Position numbers and translations under genes: made by a program. Below the pieces are notes generated by a model. The model was not told where the DNA came from, ran no database searches, and saw only the letters and a program-made list of their open reading frames with translations. From NCBI GenBank assembly GCA_030652255.1, contig JAUSAZ010000222.1:1-54475 (forward strand): 54,475 bases of DNA, given 5' to 3'. The DNA comes from Myxococcales bacterium (lineage in GTDB: Bacteria > Myxococcota_A > Polyangia > Polyangiales > Ga0077539). Shown here piece after piece: positions 16,010 through 24,518 of this stretch; position 1 is the stretch's first letter; each line of letters starts with the position of its first letter.

Positions 16010-16855
16010 GTGAGCGACCCCAACGATTCCAACGCGCGGGTTCCGCCCGGCGCGCACCTCGACCTGGCCGGGGAGATGTCCTACGGCGAGTACCTCGGGC
16101 TCGACGCCCTCCTCGCGGCGCAGCACCCGGTCTCCGACGCGCACGACGAGATGCTCTTCATCGTGCAGCACCAGACCACCGAGCTCTGGATGAAGCTCAT
16201 GCTCCACGAGCTGCGCGCCGCGAGGGACAGCATCGCCCGCGACGAGCTCTCCCCCGCCTTCAAGATGCTCGCGCGGGTGTCGCACATCTTCGCGCTCCAG
16301 GTGCACGCCTGGGACGTGCTCGCGACCCTCACCCCGTCGGAGTACCTCACCTTCCGCGACAAGCTCGGCAAGTCGTCGGGCTTCCAGAGCCACCAGTACC
16401 GGATGATCGAGTTCATCCTCGGCAACAAGAACCCCGTGATGCTGCGCCCGCACGCACACCACCCCGAGCGGGCGCGCGCCGTCGAGGCCGAGCTCGTCGC
16501 GCCCTCCCTCTACGACGAGGCCCTGCGGCTGCTCGTGCGCCGCGGCTTCGAGCTCCCCCCCGAGCAGGTCGAGCGCGACTGGCGCCAGCCCTACGCCCGC
16601 AGCGAGGCCGTCGAGCGCGCCTGGATGGCCGTCTACCGCGACCCGAAATCCCACTGGGAACTCTACGAGCTCGCCGAGAAGCTCGTCGACATGGAGGACA
16701 GCTTCCGTGTCTGGCGCTTCCGCCACGTCACCACCGTCGAGCGCATCATCGGCTTCAAGCGCGGCACCGGCGGCACGCAGGGCGTCGGCTACCTCCAGTC
16801 GATGCTACAGACCAAGCTCTTCCCCGAGCTGTGGGACGTGCGCACCGCCCTCTGA
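16010..16855 (+). CDS. kynA: Tryptophan 2,3-dioxygenase
   Basis: 281-aa haem enzyme that opens the indole ring of L-tryptophan to N-formylkynurenine, the first step of the kynurenine pathway. Family motifs are clear: FIVQHQTTELW (about 50-60), SSGFQSHQYR and, near the C-terminus, WRFRHVTTVERIIGFKRGTGGT with the proximal haem His and the substrate loop. The length matches bacterial enzymes. The GTG at 16010 was chosen over the ATG at 15980 because a TAGTCT box lies between them. No formamidase or kynureninase gene is nearby, so the pathway is not clustered here. Confidence 0.95.
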   Translation: MSDPNDSNARVPPGAHLDLAGEMSYGEYLGLDALLAAQHPVSDAHDEMLFIVQHQTTELWMKLMLHELRAARDSIARDELSPAFKMLARVSHIFALQVHAWDVLATLTPSEYLTFRDKLGKSSGFQSHQYRMIEFILGNKNPVMLRPHAHHPERARAVEAELVAPSLYDEALRLLVRRGFELPPEQVERDWRQPYARSEAVERAWMAVYRDPKSHWELYELAEKLVDMEDSFRVWRFRHVTTVERIIGFKRGTGGTQGVGYLQSMLQTKLFPELWDVRTAL

Positions 16856-16859
16856 TGTG

Positions 16860-17564
16860 ATGTCGTCGCCGCCCATGAGCGACGCCCCCGACTGGACCCA
16901 TCCCCTCCCGGTCACGGGCACCGCCGCCCTCGGCCGCACGCACCTCGTCCTCATCGCCATTCTTACCGTGGTGTGTATCGCCACGGCCTGGGCCCCGCCC
17001 GCCGGGCGCTTCAGCTGGAGCCTCGAGGTGGTCCCTGGCCTCGCGTACATCGCCGTGCTCGCGGCCTGCTGGAGGCGCTTCCCGGTGTCCCGCCTCGTCG
17101 CGGTCGGGATCTTCCTCCACGTGCTCATCCTCATCTACGGCGGCGTGTACACCTACGCGATGACCCCGCTGGGCAACTGGGCTCGCGAGGTCTTCCACCT
17201 CCAGCGCAACCACTACGACCGCGTCGGGCACCTCGCGCTGGGCTTCTTCCCGGTGCTCACCATCCGCGAGGTGCTGCTCCGTCGCACCCCCCTCCAGCGC
17301 GGCGGCTGGCTCACCTTCCTCCTGCTCTCCGTGGTGCTCGCCATCGGCGCCTTCTGGGAGCTCGTCGAGTGGTGGACCACCCTCGTCGTCGCGGGCGACA
17401 CCGGCACGGCCTTCCTGGGCTCGCAGGGCGACGTCTGGGACGCCCAGTGGGACATGCTCCTGGCCCTGGTGGGCGCCGCCGTGGCCCTGCCGCTGCTCTC
17501 GAAGGCCCACGACCGCTCGATGGCCGCCCTGGGCGTGTACCGCGAAGCCACCGTCCAGCGCTGA
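16860..17564 (+). CDS. DUF2238 (YjdF-type) integral membrane protein
   Basis: 234 aa with about six transmembrane segments. The conserved core contains YGGVYTYAMTPLG, the polar motif RNHYDRVGHLALGFFP and GAFWELVEWW, with DVWDAQWDMLLAL before the last segment. These are hallmarks of the DUF2238 family, whose role is unknown. It starts 4 nt after the dioxygenase stop (ATG 16860; ATG 16875 is an alternative), so the two genes are probably co-transcribed. Confidence 0.85.
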   Translation: MSSPPMSDAPDWTHPLPVTGTAALGRTHLVLIAILTVVCIATAWAPPAGRFSWSLEVVPGLAYIAVLAACWRRFPVSRLVAVGIFLHVLILIYGGVYTYAMTPLGNWAREVFHLQRNHYDRVGHLALGFFPVLTIREVLLRRTPLQRGGWLTFLLLSVVLAIGAFWELVEWWTTLVVAGDTGTAFLGSQGDVWDAQWDMLLALVGAAVALPLLSKAHDRSMAALGVYREATVQR

Positions 17565-17585
17565 CCCGCCCGCGAGCACTCACGC

Positions 17586-17591
17586 TACAGT
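17586..17591 (+). promoter_or_regulatory. -10-like TACAGT box
   Basis: TACAGT lies 14 nt before the ATG at 17606 of the rhomboid gene. Confidence 0.35.
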
Positions 17592-17605
17592 GCGCGCCAC
17601 CCACG

Positions 17606-19255
17606 ATGAGCGCCGACCCCGCCGAAGAGTCCCTCGGGCACTACCTCACCCGCCGCCTCGTCGCGGAGAAGGGCTTCGTCCGCGGCTACGTCCCCGAGGC
17701 CGCCGAGCTCGCCGCCGCCGTCGACGAGGTGCTCACCCTCGACAACGGCACCGGCTTCGTGATGCTCGCCCTCGTCGACCACGACCGCCGCGACGGCGCA
17801 ACGTCCCGCAGCTTCACCCTCTCCCAGGCCGACCTCGTCCGCATCGGCAAGGCCTGCCTCCAGTACGCGCCCACCTTCAACGGCGTGAAGCTCCCGGTCG
17901 GCATCCAGCTCTGGCACGTCAACGCCCCCGCCTCGCCCGCGCGCCGCGAGGCCCTCGCCGCACTCCAGCGCAGCCCCGGGTTCGAGAAGGTCAGCGTCAC
18001 CGGCTTCGTCCTCGACCCCGCCGCGCCTACTCCCCCCGAGCGTGTCTGGACCACCCTCCCGTGGTACCAGACGAGCCACCCGGGGCCCCGCTGGCTGCGC
18101 GCGGTGCTCTCCTCCCCGCGGCGCTCCGCCGACGAGCTCGCCCGCGACCTCGGCGTCCCGGCCGGCGACCCCGCCGTGCAGCGCCCGGTGCTCACCTACG
18201 CCATCATCGCCGCGCTCACCGCCCTCTTCGGCGTCGAGCTCGCCTCGCGCCCCGCCGGCGCCTCGGGCTTCTCGCCCGACATCACCACCCTCGTCTCCCT
18301 CGGCGGCCTCGCCCGCGACCTCGTCACCGACGGCGGCGAGTGGTGGCGCCTGCTCACCGCGGCGTGCCTCCACGGCAGCCCGCTCCACCTGCTCATGAAC
18401 GGCGTCGCCCTCTACATGGCCGGCGTCGTGCTCGAGCACCTCCTCGGGCGCGCGTGGCTGGGCGCCCTCTTCGTCGTGGGCGCCCTCGGCGGCTCGCTCA
18501 TGGGCCTCGCCATCAACCCCTCCAACCTCGTGAGCGTCGGGGCCTCGGGCGCCATCATGGGCCTGCTCGCCGCCGCCCTCGTCGCCGCCATGCGCCTCCC
18601 CGAAGGGATCGGTCGCAGCAGCGTGCAGGGCACCATGGCCCGGGTGCTCATCCCCTCGCTCCTCCCGCTGGCGTCGATGGGCGGCGCGAAGATCGACTAC
18701 GCCGCGCACTTCGGCGGCGCCCTCGCCGGCGCCCTCGTCGGCCTCGCGCTCTGGAAGACCTGGGCCCCGGAGAGCCCGACGCCCCGCGGCCGCAACCTCG
18801 CCCGCGCCGTGATCGCGCTCGGCCTCCTGGGGCTCGCCTGGGGCGCGTACGGCGTGGTGCAGACCCGCGGCGTGGCCACGGCCCTCGCGCCGCAGGAGGA
18901 CCTGCGCCCGGTGGCGACCGGCGCCGCCCCGCCCGCCGCGCTCGACGCCCTGGTGCGCCGCTGGCCGCGCGACCCGCGGGTGCGCTTCATCCGCGCCGCG
19001 GCCCGCATCAACGCCGACAACCCCGCCGGGGCCGAGGAGGACCTCCGGGCCGCCCTCGCCGAGGAGCGCGTGCTGCGAACGGGCTTCCGCGACCGGCGCC
19101 TGGAGGTCGAGGTGCGCTCGCTGCTGGCGCAGGTGCTGGCGCAGCGCGGCCAGGAGGCGGAGGCCCGCGCGGTGGTGGCGCCGGTCTGCCACGAGGGCCC
19201 CGGGGGGAGGGCGCCGCCGGGCCTGGCGATGCTGGGGTACTGCGAGGCGCGCTGA
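17606..19255 (+). CDS. Rhomboid-family intramembrane serine protease with extra N- and C-terminal domains
   Basis: 549 aa. The rhomboid core spans about 195-400 with six or more transmembrane helices. Catalytic residues are visible: Ser314 in GASG (312-315) and His368 in AAHFGG, plus the HLLMN motif (His261/Asn265). The protease would cleave membrane proteins within the bilayer. The first ~190 residues form a soluble domain I do not recognise. After the last membrane helix (about 400) there is a ~140-residue helical tail with TPR-like character (FIRAAARINADNPAGAEEDLRAAL). The start at ATG 17606 follows a TACAGT box. The flanking domains may recruit substrates, which is inference. Confidence 0.9.
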   Translation: MSADPAEESLGHYLTRRLVAEKGFVRGYVPEAAELAAAVDEVLTLDNGTGFVMLALVDHDRRDGATSRSFTLSQADLVRIGKACLQYAPTFNGVKLPVGIQLWHVNAPASPARREALAALQRSPGFEKVSVTGFVLDPAAPTPPERVWTTLPWYQTSHPGPRWLRAVLSSPRRSADELARDLGVPAGDPAVQRPVLTYAIIAALTALFGVELASRPAGASGFSPDITTLVSLGGLARDLVTDGGEWWRLLTAACLHGSPLHLLMNGVALYMAGVVLEHLLGRAWLGALFVVGALGGSLMGLAINPSNLVSVGASGAIMGLLAAALVAAMRLPEGIGRSSVQGTMARVLIPSLLPLASMGGAKIDYAAHFGGALAGALVGLALWKTWAPESPTPRGRNLARAVIALGLLGLAWGAYGVVQTRGVATALAPQEDLRPVATGAAPPAALDALVRRWPRDPRVRFIRAAARINADNPAGAEEDLRAALAEERVLRTGFRDRRLEVEVRSLLAQVLAQRGQEAEARAVVAPVCHEGPGGRAPPGLAMLGYCEAR

Positions 19256-19312
19256 CGCGGCGGGACTTGCGATCACCCGAGGGTTCGTGAGAGGCGATAC
19301 GCCACTGACGAC

Positions 19313-19990
19313 ATGGATAGCTCTGAAGTCTCCGATCGAAGGCCGGTGCGTTACTGGGTGGGCCGCACGGTGCTCACCGCGCTGGGATGGCGCGAGGAGG
19401 GGGTGGTGCCCGACGTGGACAAGTACGTCCTCATCGCGGCGCCCCACACCTCCAACTGGGACCTCCCGATCACCCTGGGCATCGGGTACACCCTGGGCAT
19501 CGACATCGTGTGGGTGGGCAAGCACACGCTGTTCACCGGCCCGCTCGGGCCGTTCTACAAGTGGCTGGGCGGCATCCCCGTCGACCGCCGCGCCTCGCAG
19601 GACCAGGTGCAGGCCCTCGCGTCGCTCTTCGACGTGGAGGGCAAGCGCATCATGGTGGTCGCCCCGGAGGGCAGCCGCGCGAAGCTCCGGTACTGGAAGT
19701 CGGGCTTCTACTGGATCGCCCGCACCGCCAAGGTGCCCATCGGCCTCGGGTACCTGGATTTCCGCCGAAAGCGCGGGGGCATCGGGCCGATGATCACCCC
19801 GTCGGACGACGTCGACGCCGACGTGGCGCGCATCCACGAGTTCTACGAGCGCATCACGGCGAAGTTTCCCGAGGAGTTCAGCAACATAGAGTTCCGCCCG
19901 CCGGGGGCGAGCGCCGAGCGCCCGAAGCGTCTGAAGGAGGGTCTGCGAGGGAAGATCTCGGGATTGCTCCATGGCATGGGGTGGACGTGA
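19313..19990 (+). CDS. 1-acyl-glycerol-3-phosphate acyltransferase-like (PlsC/LPLAT) protein
   Basis: 225 aa. The catalytic HX4D box is present as HTSNWD (His45...Asp50). The glycerophosphate-binding region reads GGIPVDRRAS (about 85-94) and APEGSR corresponds to the EGTR block. It probably transfers an acyl group from acyl-ACP or acyl-CoA to a lysophospholipid or related acceptor at the inner membrane. It is shorter than classic PlsC and has no obvious membrane helix, as in the compact LPLAT subgroup. It follows the rhomboid gene by 57 nt. Confidence 0.88.
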   Translation: MDSSEVSDRRPVRYWVGRTVLTALGWREEGVVPDVDKYVLIAAPHTSNWDLPITLGIGYTLGIDIVWVGKHTLFTGPLGPFYKWLGGIPVDRRASQDQVQALASLFDVEGKRIMVVAPEGSRAKLRYWKSGFYWIARTAKVPIGLGYLDFRRKRGGIGPMITPSDDVDADVARIHEFYERITAKFPEEFSNIEFRPPGASAERPKRLKEGLRGKISGLLHGMGWT

Positions 19991-20022
19991 TGTTGACCTG
20001 GGAGGGTGGCGTCGCGAGACAC

Positions 20023-20356
20023 CGCCCACTCCGCGGTTGCGGTCGGCCCGCGGGCGGGCCTGCAACCGCTGAAGTGGGGGCCTGGAGCTGACCGTCCCGC
20101 CTCCGCGGGACTATCTGCACGCGCGCCGAGCGCTGGGGCGCTCGACGAAGAGGACGTACGCGCCTACGCGGAGAAGCGGAACAAGACCCCAGTCGCCGTA
20201 GAGTCGTCCATCGCGGCAGCCGGTGACCTCCCGTCGGTCGCGCGAGCGACCGGCGCGCGTGCAGATAGCCCCGCGGAGGCGGGGCGGTCAGCTCCAGGCT
20301 CCGACTTCAGCGGTCGCAGGCCCGCCCGCGGGCCGACCGCGACCGCGGAGTCGGCG
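20023..20356. repeat. 334-bp inverted-repeat element (106-bp arms)
   Basis: The left arm (20023-20128) and right arm (20251-20356) are near-identical reverse complements over 106 bp, with roughly ten mismatches. They flank a 122-bp unique core. Each arm itself contains short palindromes such as GGCCCGCGGGC. The element sits between two complete genes and encodes nothing convincing; open frames across it just translate the arms. It resembles a MITE or a paired REP-like element. No target-site duplication was evident by eye. Confidence 0.8.
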
Positions 20357-20468
20357 GCCCGTTTCGGGCGAGTCGGCAACGCCCCGGGGGAGGCGGACGG
20401 TTCCATTCCACCGACGCTTCACCCCGCGCATGAAGTCCGTAGCCCTCGCACCCAGGCGTGCTCTCCGG

Positions 20469-20474
20469 TAGGCT
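20469..20474 (+). promoter_or_regulatory. -10-like TAGGCT box
   Basis: TAGGCT lies 10 nt before the ATG at 20485, next to the inverted-repeat element. Confidence 0.4.
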
Positions 20475-20484
20475 CCGCGCCCCT

Positions 20485-21582
20485 ATGGCGAACCTCACCC
20501 TGGCCCAGATCCGTCTCCAGCTCGATCAGGTCGCGTCGGAGTACGACGCGCGCTTTGCCGGGCAGTCGCGCGTGTCGCGCGACCTCAACGACCTCAACGG
20601 CCTCGTGCGCCGCACGCAGCAGGCCCTGCAAGACCTCGAGAAGCTCCCGAAGTCGAAGGACCGCTCGGAGGTCGAGCAGGCCGCGCGCGACGCGATCAAC
20701 CTCTACGACGCCGAGCGCAAGGAGATCATGAAGGCCCGCAGCCTCGGCCCGGGCTTCGAGGAGTTCTCGACCCTGCGCGGCGAGGCGAACTTCATCTTCT
20801 CGAAGTACCACCGGCACTTCTCGGGCAAGTCGCGCAACACCCGCGACCTCGGGCTCATCACCGAGATGATCGAGGACCTCGAGGCCGTCGAGGAGTCCAT
20901 GAAGGAGCTCGCCCCCGAGCTCACCGGGCAGCCCGGCATCCAGGAAGACCTCAACCTCGTGGCCGAGAACCTCAAGATGTACCGCGCCGAGCGCGCGGAG
21001 ATCATCGAGGCCCGCGCCATGGGCACCGACGACGAGCAGGCCAGCGCCCTCGCCGAGGTGGCCAACGCGCAGTTCAACCTGTACGAGGGCCACTTCGCCG
21101 GGAAGTCCCGCGCCACGCGCCGCCCCGAGCTGCTCCAGCGCATGATCGACAACCTCACCGAGACCCTGGACCGCATGAAGGCGCTCCGCGCCAAGGGCCT
21201 GCGCGTCGAGTACAACGACAAGAACATCGAGATCGTCGAGCAGAGCCTCGGGACGTACCGCAGCGAGCTCACGGAGATCCGCAAGGCGCGCCAGACGACC
21301 AAGATCGCCGACCTCCAGGGCATGCTGGGCGGCGCGGCCAACGAGGTCTTCGAGGCCTACCGCAAGGGCTTCGCGGGGCAGGACCGGCGCACCCGCGACC
21401 TCGACCTGCTCACCACCATCTGCGACCAGCTCGGCGAGATCGGCAAGCAGATGGCCAGCCTCGGCGCCTTCGAGCCCACCGACCAGAACACCAAGAACCT
21501 CCAGATCGTCACCGACCAGCGCGTGCTCTTCGAGCGCGAGTACACGATGATCGAAGAGGCCAAGGCCCAGGGCATCCACTGA
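20485..21582 (+). CDS. Protein made of four ~90-residue helical repeats, function unknown
   Basis: 365 aa with no signal peptide and no membrane segment. It is built from four tandem repeats that share the signature F(A/S)G(Q/K)(S/D)RxxR at residues 24-32, 112-120, 204-212 and 296-304, spaced 88, 92 and 92 residues. Each repeat continues with a helix of the type DLxLLxxMIxxLE, then a second helix with NLxIVxxxLxxYRxERxEIxxAR. The protein would be an all-helical, highly charged solenoid or four-bundle rod. No enzyme motif is seen. The ATG at 20485 is supported by a TAGGCT box 10 nt upstream. I do not know a named family for this repeat. Confidence 0.85.
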   Translation: MANLTLAQIRLQLDQVASEYDARFAGQSRVSRDLNDLNGLVRRTQQALQDLEKLPKSKDRSEVEQAARDAINLYDAERKEIMKARSLGPGFEEFSTLRGEANFIFSKYHRHFSGKSRNTRDLGLITEMIEDLEAVEESMKELAPELTGQPGIQEDLNLVAENLKMYRAERAEIIEARAMGTDDEQASALAEVANAQFNLYEGHFAGKSRATRRPELLQRMIDNLTETLDRMKALRAKGLRVEYNDKNIEIVEQSLGTYRSELTEIRKARQTTKIADLQGMLGGAANEVFEAYRKGFAGQDRRTRDLDLLTTICDQLGEIGKQMASLGAFEPTDQNTKNLQIVTDQRVLFEREYTMIEEAKAQGIH

Positions 21583-21629
21583 CCTGACGGCGGCCCCGCC
21601 CGCGGCTTCGACCGCGCCCGCGCAGGGTG

Positions 21630-21635
21630 TAGCGT
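21630..21635 (+). promoter_or_regulatory. -10-like TAGCGT box
   Basis: TAGCGT lies 15 nt before the ATG at 21651. A second TAGATC at 21641 is a weaker alternative. Confidence 0.35.
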
Positions 21636-21650
21636 CGGGGTAGATCGTCC

Positions 21651-22385
21651 ATGCGTCCTGCCATCCTCGTCCTGAGCGCCCTGCTCGCCACCACCCCCGC
21701 CATCGCCCAGACGGAGCCCTTCCAGGAGGTCTTCGAGGAGGGCATCGCGGCCTTCCAGGCGCGCGACTACGAGACCGCCCTCCAGCGCTTCCAGCGCTCG
21801 TACATCCTCTCCCGCCGCCCGGAGCTGCTCTTCAACATCGGCCTCACGCTCGAGCGCGTCGGGCGCCGCGAGGACGCCATCGCCACGCTGCGCCAGTTCG
21901 TCTCGCTCCAGCCGAACTCCCCCCAGCGCGCCGACGCCGAGCGCCGCATCGCGACGATGCAGTCGACCTCCCTCCCGGTGGTCACTCCTCCGGTGGTCGC
22001 TCCTCCGGTGGTCGCTCCTCCGGTGGTGGTCACGGCGCCGCGCATCGCGCCTGCGCCCGTGGCGTCGCGCCCGGTGTGGCCGTGGGTGGCGCTCGGCGGC
22101 GGCGCGGCGGCGGGCATCGCGGGCGCGGTGATCCTCGCGACGACGAGCGACCCGGGCGCCGATGATTCGGTGATCACCGAGGGGCAGTACGAGAGCGCCC
22201 TCGAGAGCAACGACACGCGGCGCATCGTGGGCGCCGTGCTGCTAGGGCTCGGCGGCGCCGCGGCGGTGGCCGGCGTGGTGGGCCTCGTCCAGGGGCGGCC
22301 GTCGAGCGAGCGGGCGTCGCTGGGCGTGTACGGCTGGCCCCTCGCGGGCGGGGGCATCATCGGGGTCTCGGGGCATGCGTTCTGA
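21651..22385 (+). CDS. Exported TPR protein with Pro/Val linker and two membrane segments
   Basis: 244 aa. Signal peptide ending AIAQ, then TPR-like helices (EGIAAFQARDYETALQRFQRSYIL, LLFNIGLTLERVGRREDAIATL), then a (PVVAP)n linker from a 15-bp coding repeat at about 21980-22030. Two hydrophobic Gly/Ala-rich segments follow (WVALGGGAAAGIAGAVILA and VGAVLLGLGGAAAVAGVVGLV). This layout recurs in myxobacterial envelope proteins, and the gene at 25791 is similar. Its function is unknown. The stop overlaps the next gene by 11 nt. Confidence 0.75.
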   Translation: MRPAILVLSALLATTPAIAQTEPFQEVFEEGIAAFQARDYETALQRFQRSYILSRRPELLFNIGLTLERVGRREDAIATLRQFVSLQPNSPQRADAERRIATMQSTSLPVVTPPVVAPPVVAPPVVVTAPRIAPAPVASRPVWPWVALGGGAAAGIAGAVILATTSDPGADDSVITEGQYESALESNDTRRIVGAVLLGLGGAAAVAGVVGLVQGRPSSERASLGVYGWPLAGGGIIGVSGHAF

Positions 22386-24510
22386 TCGGATCGCCGGCCT
22401 CGCGCTGACGCTGGCCCTGGGGCTGCTCGGCTGCGAGACCTCGCCGTTTCGCTGCGCGGGCCGCGGACCGACGGCGTGCGTGGGCGCCGCCGCGGTGTGC
22501 ACCACGGACGGCTACTGCGCGACCGCCGTCGACCGCTCCCGGTGCCCGTCGGGCCTGCAATACAGCAGCACCGCCGCGCAGCCCGGGGCCTGCGTCGCGC
22601 CCGATGCCGCGCCGATCGACGCCAGCACCGACGCGCCCATGGTGGATGTGCCCGCCATCGATGTGCCCGCCATCGATGTGCCCACGGTGGATGTACCTAC
22701 GGTCGATGTGCCCACCATCGATGTGCCCACGGTGGATGTGCCCGCGGTCGATGTGCCCGGCATCGACGCGGTGGATGTCGCCGATGTGCCCGAGCCCGAC
22801 ACCGGGCCGGAGATGACCGTGGACGTCCCGCCGCTCGCGGACGTGACGCTCCCGGCGGACGTTCCGACCCGGTGCCTGCCGCCGCGGATGCTCTGGCCGA
22901 TGTCCACCAGCCACGTCACCATCCGCCGTCCCTCCGTGGAGGGCACCTTCGACGACCGCTCGACGACCTCGCTCGTCGCGGCGGAGTTCTCTCGCACCCG
23001 GGACTTCGCGGCGCCGCTCCGGGGATGGGCCGCCGCGGTCGCGGGCCAGGTCGCCGTGCGCCCGCCGTCGCGCCTCGCGCCGGGCGTGTGGTTCTGGCGC
23101 CTGCGCAGCGTGTGCAATGTCGGCGGCAGCGACACGCTGGGCCCCGCCAGCGCCGTGTGGGAGTTCATCGCCCCGGCTGGCGTAGGGTCCCCGGTCGACT
23201 CCGCGTGGGGCAGTGCGCTCGACGTCAACGGCGACGGCCTCGCCGACCTCGCCGTCGCCGACCCGACCCGCGGCATCGTCAGCCTCTACTTCGGCCGCGC
23301 CGGTGGCCTCGTCGGCACCCCCTCGCAGTCGCCCTACGAGCTCGGCGCCCACGGCGCGTCGCTCGACAGCGCCGGGGACGTCAACGGCGACGGCTACGGC
23401 GACCTGATCACCGGCGCCTGCCCCTCGCGCCAGGAGCAGAACCTCCGCAGCCCGACCCCCTGCGCGCAGATCGCCGTGGTCCGTCTGGGATCGCCCACCG
23501 GCGTGTCGACGCGCATCGTCCTGACGGCGCCGACGGCCCCGGGCGTGGGCATGCACTTCGGCACCGCCGTCGCCGGCATCGGCGACTTCGACCACGACGG
23601 CTACGGCGACGTGGTGGTCGGCAGCGGGTTCACGCCCGCCGTCGCCGCGGTCGTGCTGTACCGCGGCGGCCCGCGCGGAGTCGACCCCTCGGCGCCCATC
23701 GTGATCCCCGCCCCGTCGGCGCTGGGCGTGCCTCCGCCCGCGCGGCTCGTGGGCTTCGGCGCCGTCCTCGCCTCCGCGGGCGACCTCGACGGCGACCGCA
23801 ACGCGGACTTCGTCGTCGGCGCCCCGGGGGTCAACCGCGTGGCCTTCTTCCGCGGCGTGCGCGGGACCTTCCAGGGCGACCGCCTCCCCTCCACGCAGTC
23901 CGACCCCGCCGAGCTCACCGCCGACCTCTCGGCCACCGCGCTCTCGCTCGCGGGCGACCTCGACGGCGACGGGCTCTCCGACGTCCTGGTGGGCGCCCCG
24001 GCGCTCAACCGCTTCACCGTGATGTTCGGCAACACCCTGCGACCGCCGGTGGTGCTCACGCTCCTGGCGCCCGCGGGGCTGCACCTCGGCGGCGCCCTCG
24101 CGGGGGGCTTCGACGCCAACGCCGACGGCCTCTCGGACTTCGTCGTGGGCGCCCAGGTCGACGGCTCGCCCGGCGGCCGCGCGTACCTCTACACGGGCCG
24201 CGCCGCGTGGAGCCGCGCGGTGCTCCCGACCGCCGAGCTCCTCCCCCCGGTGACCCCGCCCGCCGCCCCCACCCGCTACGGCGCCTCGGCGGGCGGCACC
24301 GGGGACTGTGACGGCGATGGCCTCGACGACTGGACCGTCGGCGCCCCCGGCTACGTCGCCGGCGACTCCCCCGTGATGCCCTTCCCCGTGCAGCTGTACA
24401 GCGGCAGCGCCGCGCTCGGCACGCCCGCCGGTCCGTCCCTGCTCGAAGGCCGATCGATCGTGTTGCCCTCGGGCGTCGTGCCCTCCACCTTCGGGCGGGG
24501 ATTGCGCTGA
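22375..24510 (+). CDS. FG-GAP repeat lipoprotein
   Basis: 711 aa. Signal peptide with lipobox LLGC (Cys20), a short Cys-rich region (about 20-70), a VDVP/IDVP repeat linker (about 88-130), a fibronectin-like segment and then a C-terminal integrin-alpha-type propeller. The FG-GAP blades are seen as repeated calcium-loop motifs: DVNGDGLADLAVAD, DVNGDGYGDLITG, DFDHDGYGDVVVG, DLDGDRNADFVVG, DLDGDGLSDVLVG, DANADGLSDFVVG and DCDGDGLDDWTVG. It is probably a surface-exposed adhesion or binding protein. It starts inside the end of the previous gene, so the two are coupled. Confidence 0.9.
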   Translation: MRSDRIAGLALTLALGLLGCETSPFRCAGRGPTACVGAAAVCTTDGYCATAVDRSRCPSGLQYSSTAAQPGACVAPDAAPIDASTDAPMVDVPAIDVPAIDVPTVDVPTVDVPTIDVPTVDVPAVDVPGIDAVDVADVPEPDTGPEMTVDVPPLADVTLPADVPTRCLPPRMLWPMSTSHVTIRRPSVEGTFDDRSTTSLVAAEFSRTRDFAAPLRGWAAAVAGQVAVRPPSRLAPGVWFWRLRSVCNVGGSDTLGPASAVWEFIAPAGVGSPVDSAWGSALDVNGDGLADLAVADPTRGIVSLYFGRAGGLVGTPSQSPYELGAHGASLDSAGDVNGDGYGDLITGACPSRQEQNLRSPTPCAQIAVVRLGSPTGVSTRIVLTAPTAPGVGMHFGTAVAGIGDFDHDGYGDVVVGSGFTPAVAAVVLYRGGPRGVDPSAPIVIPAPSALGVPPPARLVGFGAVLASAGDLDGDRNADFVVGAPGVNRVAFFRGVRGTFQGDRLPSTQSDPAELTADLSATALSLAGDLDGDGLSDVLVGAPALNRFTVMFGNTLRPPVVLTLLAPAGLHLGGALAGGFDANADGLSDFVVGAQVDGSPGGRAYLYTGRAAWSRAVLPTAELLPPVTPPAAPTRYGASAGGTGDCDGDGLDDWTVGAPGYVAGDSPVMPFPVQLYSGSAALGTPAGPSLLEGRSIVLPSGVVPSTFGRGLR
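22641..22764 (+). repeat. 15-bp tandem repeat encoding VDVPx/IDVPx
   Basis: About eight 15-bp units of the type (GTGG/ATCG)ATGTGCCC(G/A)CC encode a five-residue linker motif inside the FG-GAP lipoprotein. It is a coding repeat in frame with the gene. Confidence 0.85.
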
Positions 24511-24518
24511 CGACCCTC

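Noticed and set aside
17585..20065. An 826-codon minus-strand frame opposite the rhomboid and acyltransferase genes
   Set aside because: Both sense-strand genes have clear catalytic motifs, and the antisense product is low-complexity.
20006..20731. A 241-codon frame across the inverted-repeat element
   Set aside because: It merely translates the two repeat arms and runs out of phase into the four-repeat gene.
22641..22764. Possible CRISPR or minisatellite unrelated to coding
   Set aside because: The 15-bp units have no spacers and are in frame inside the FG-GAP lipoprotein gene.
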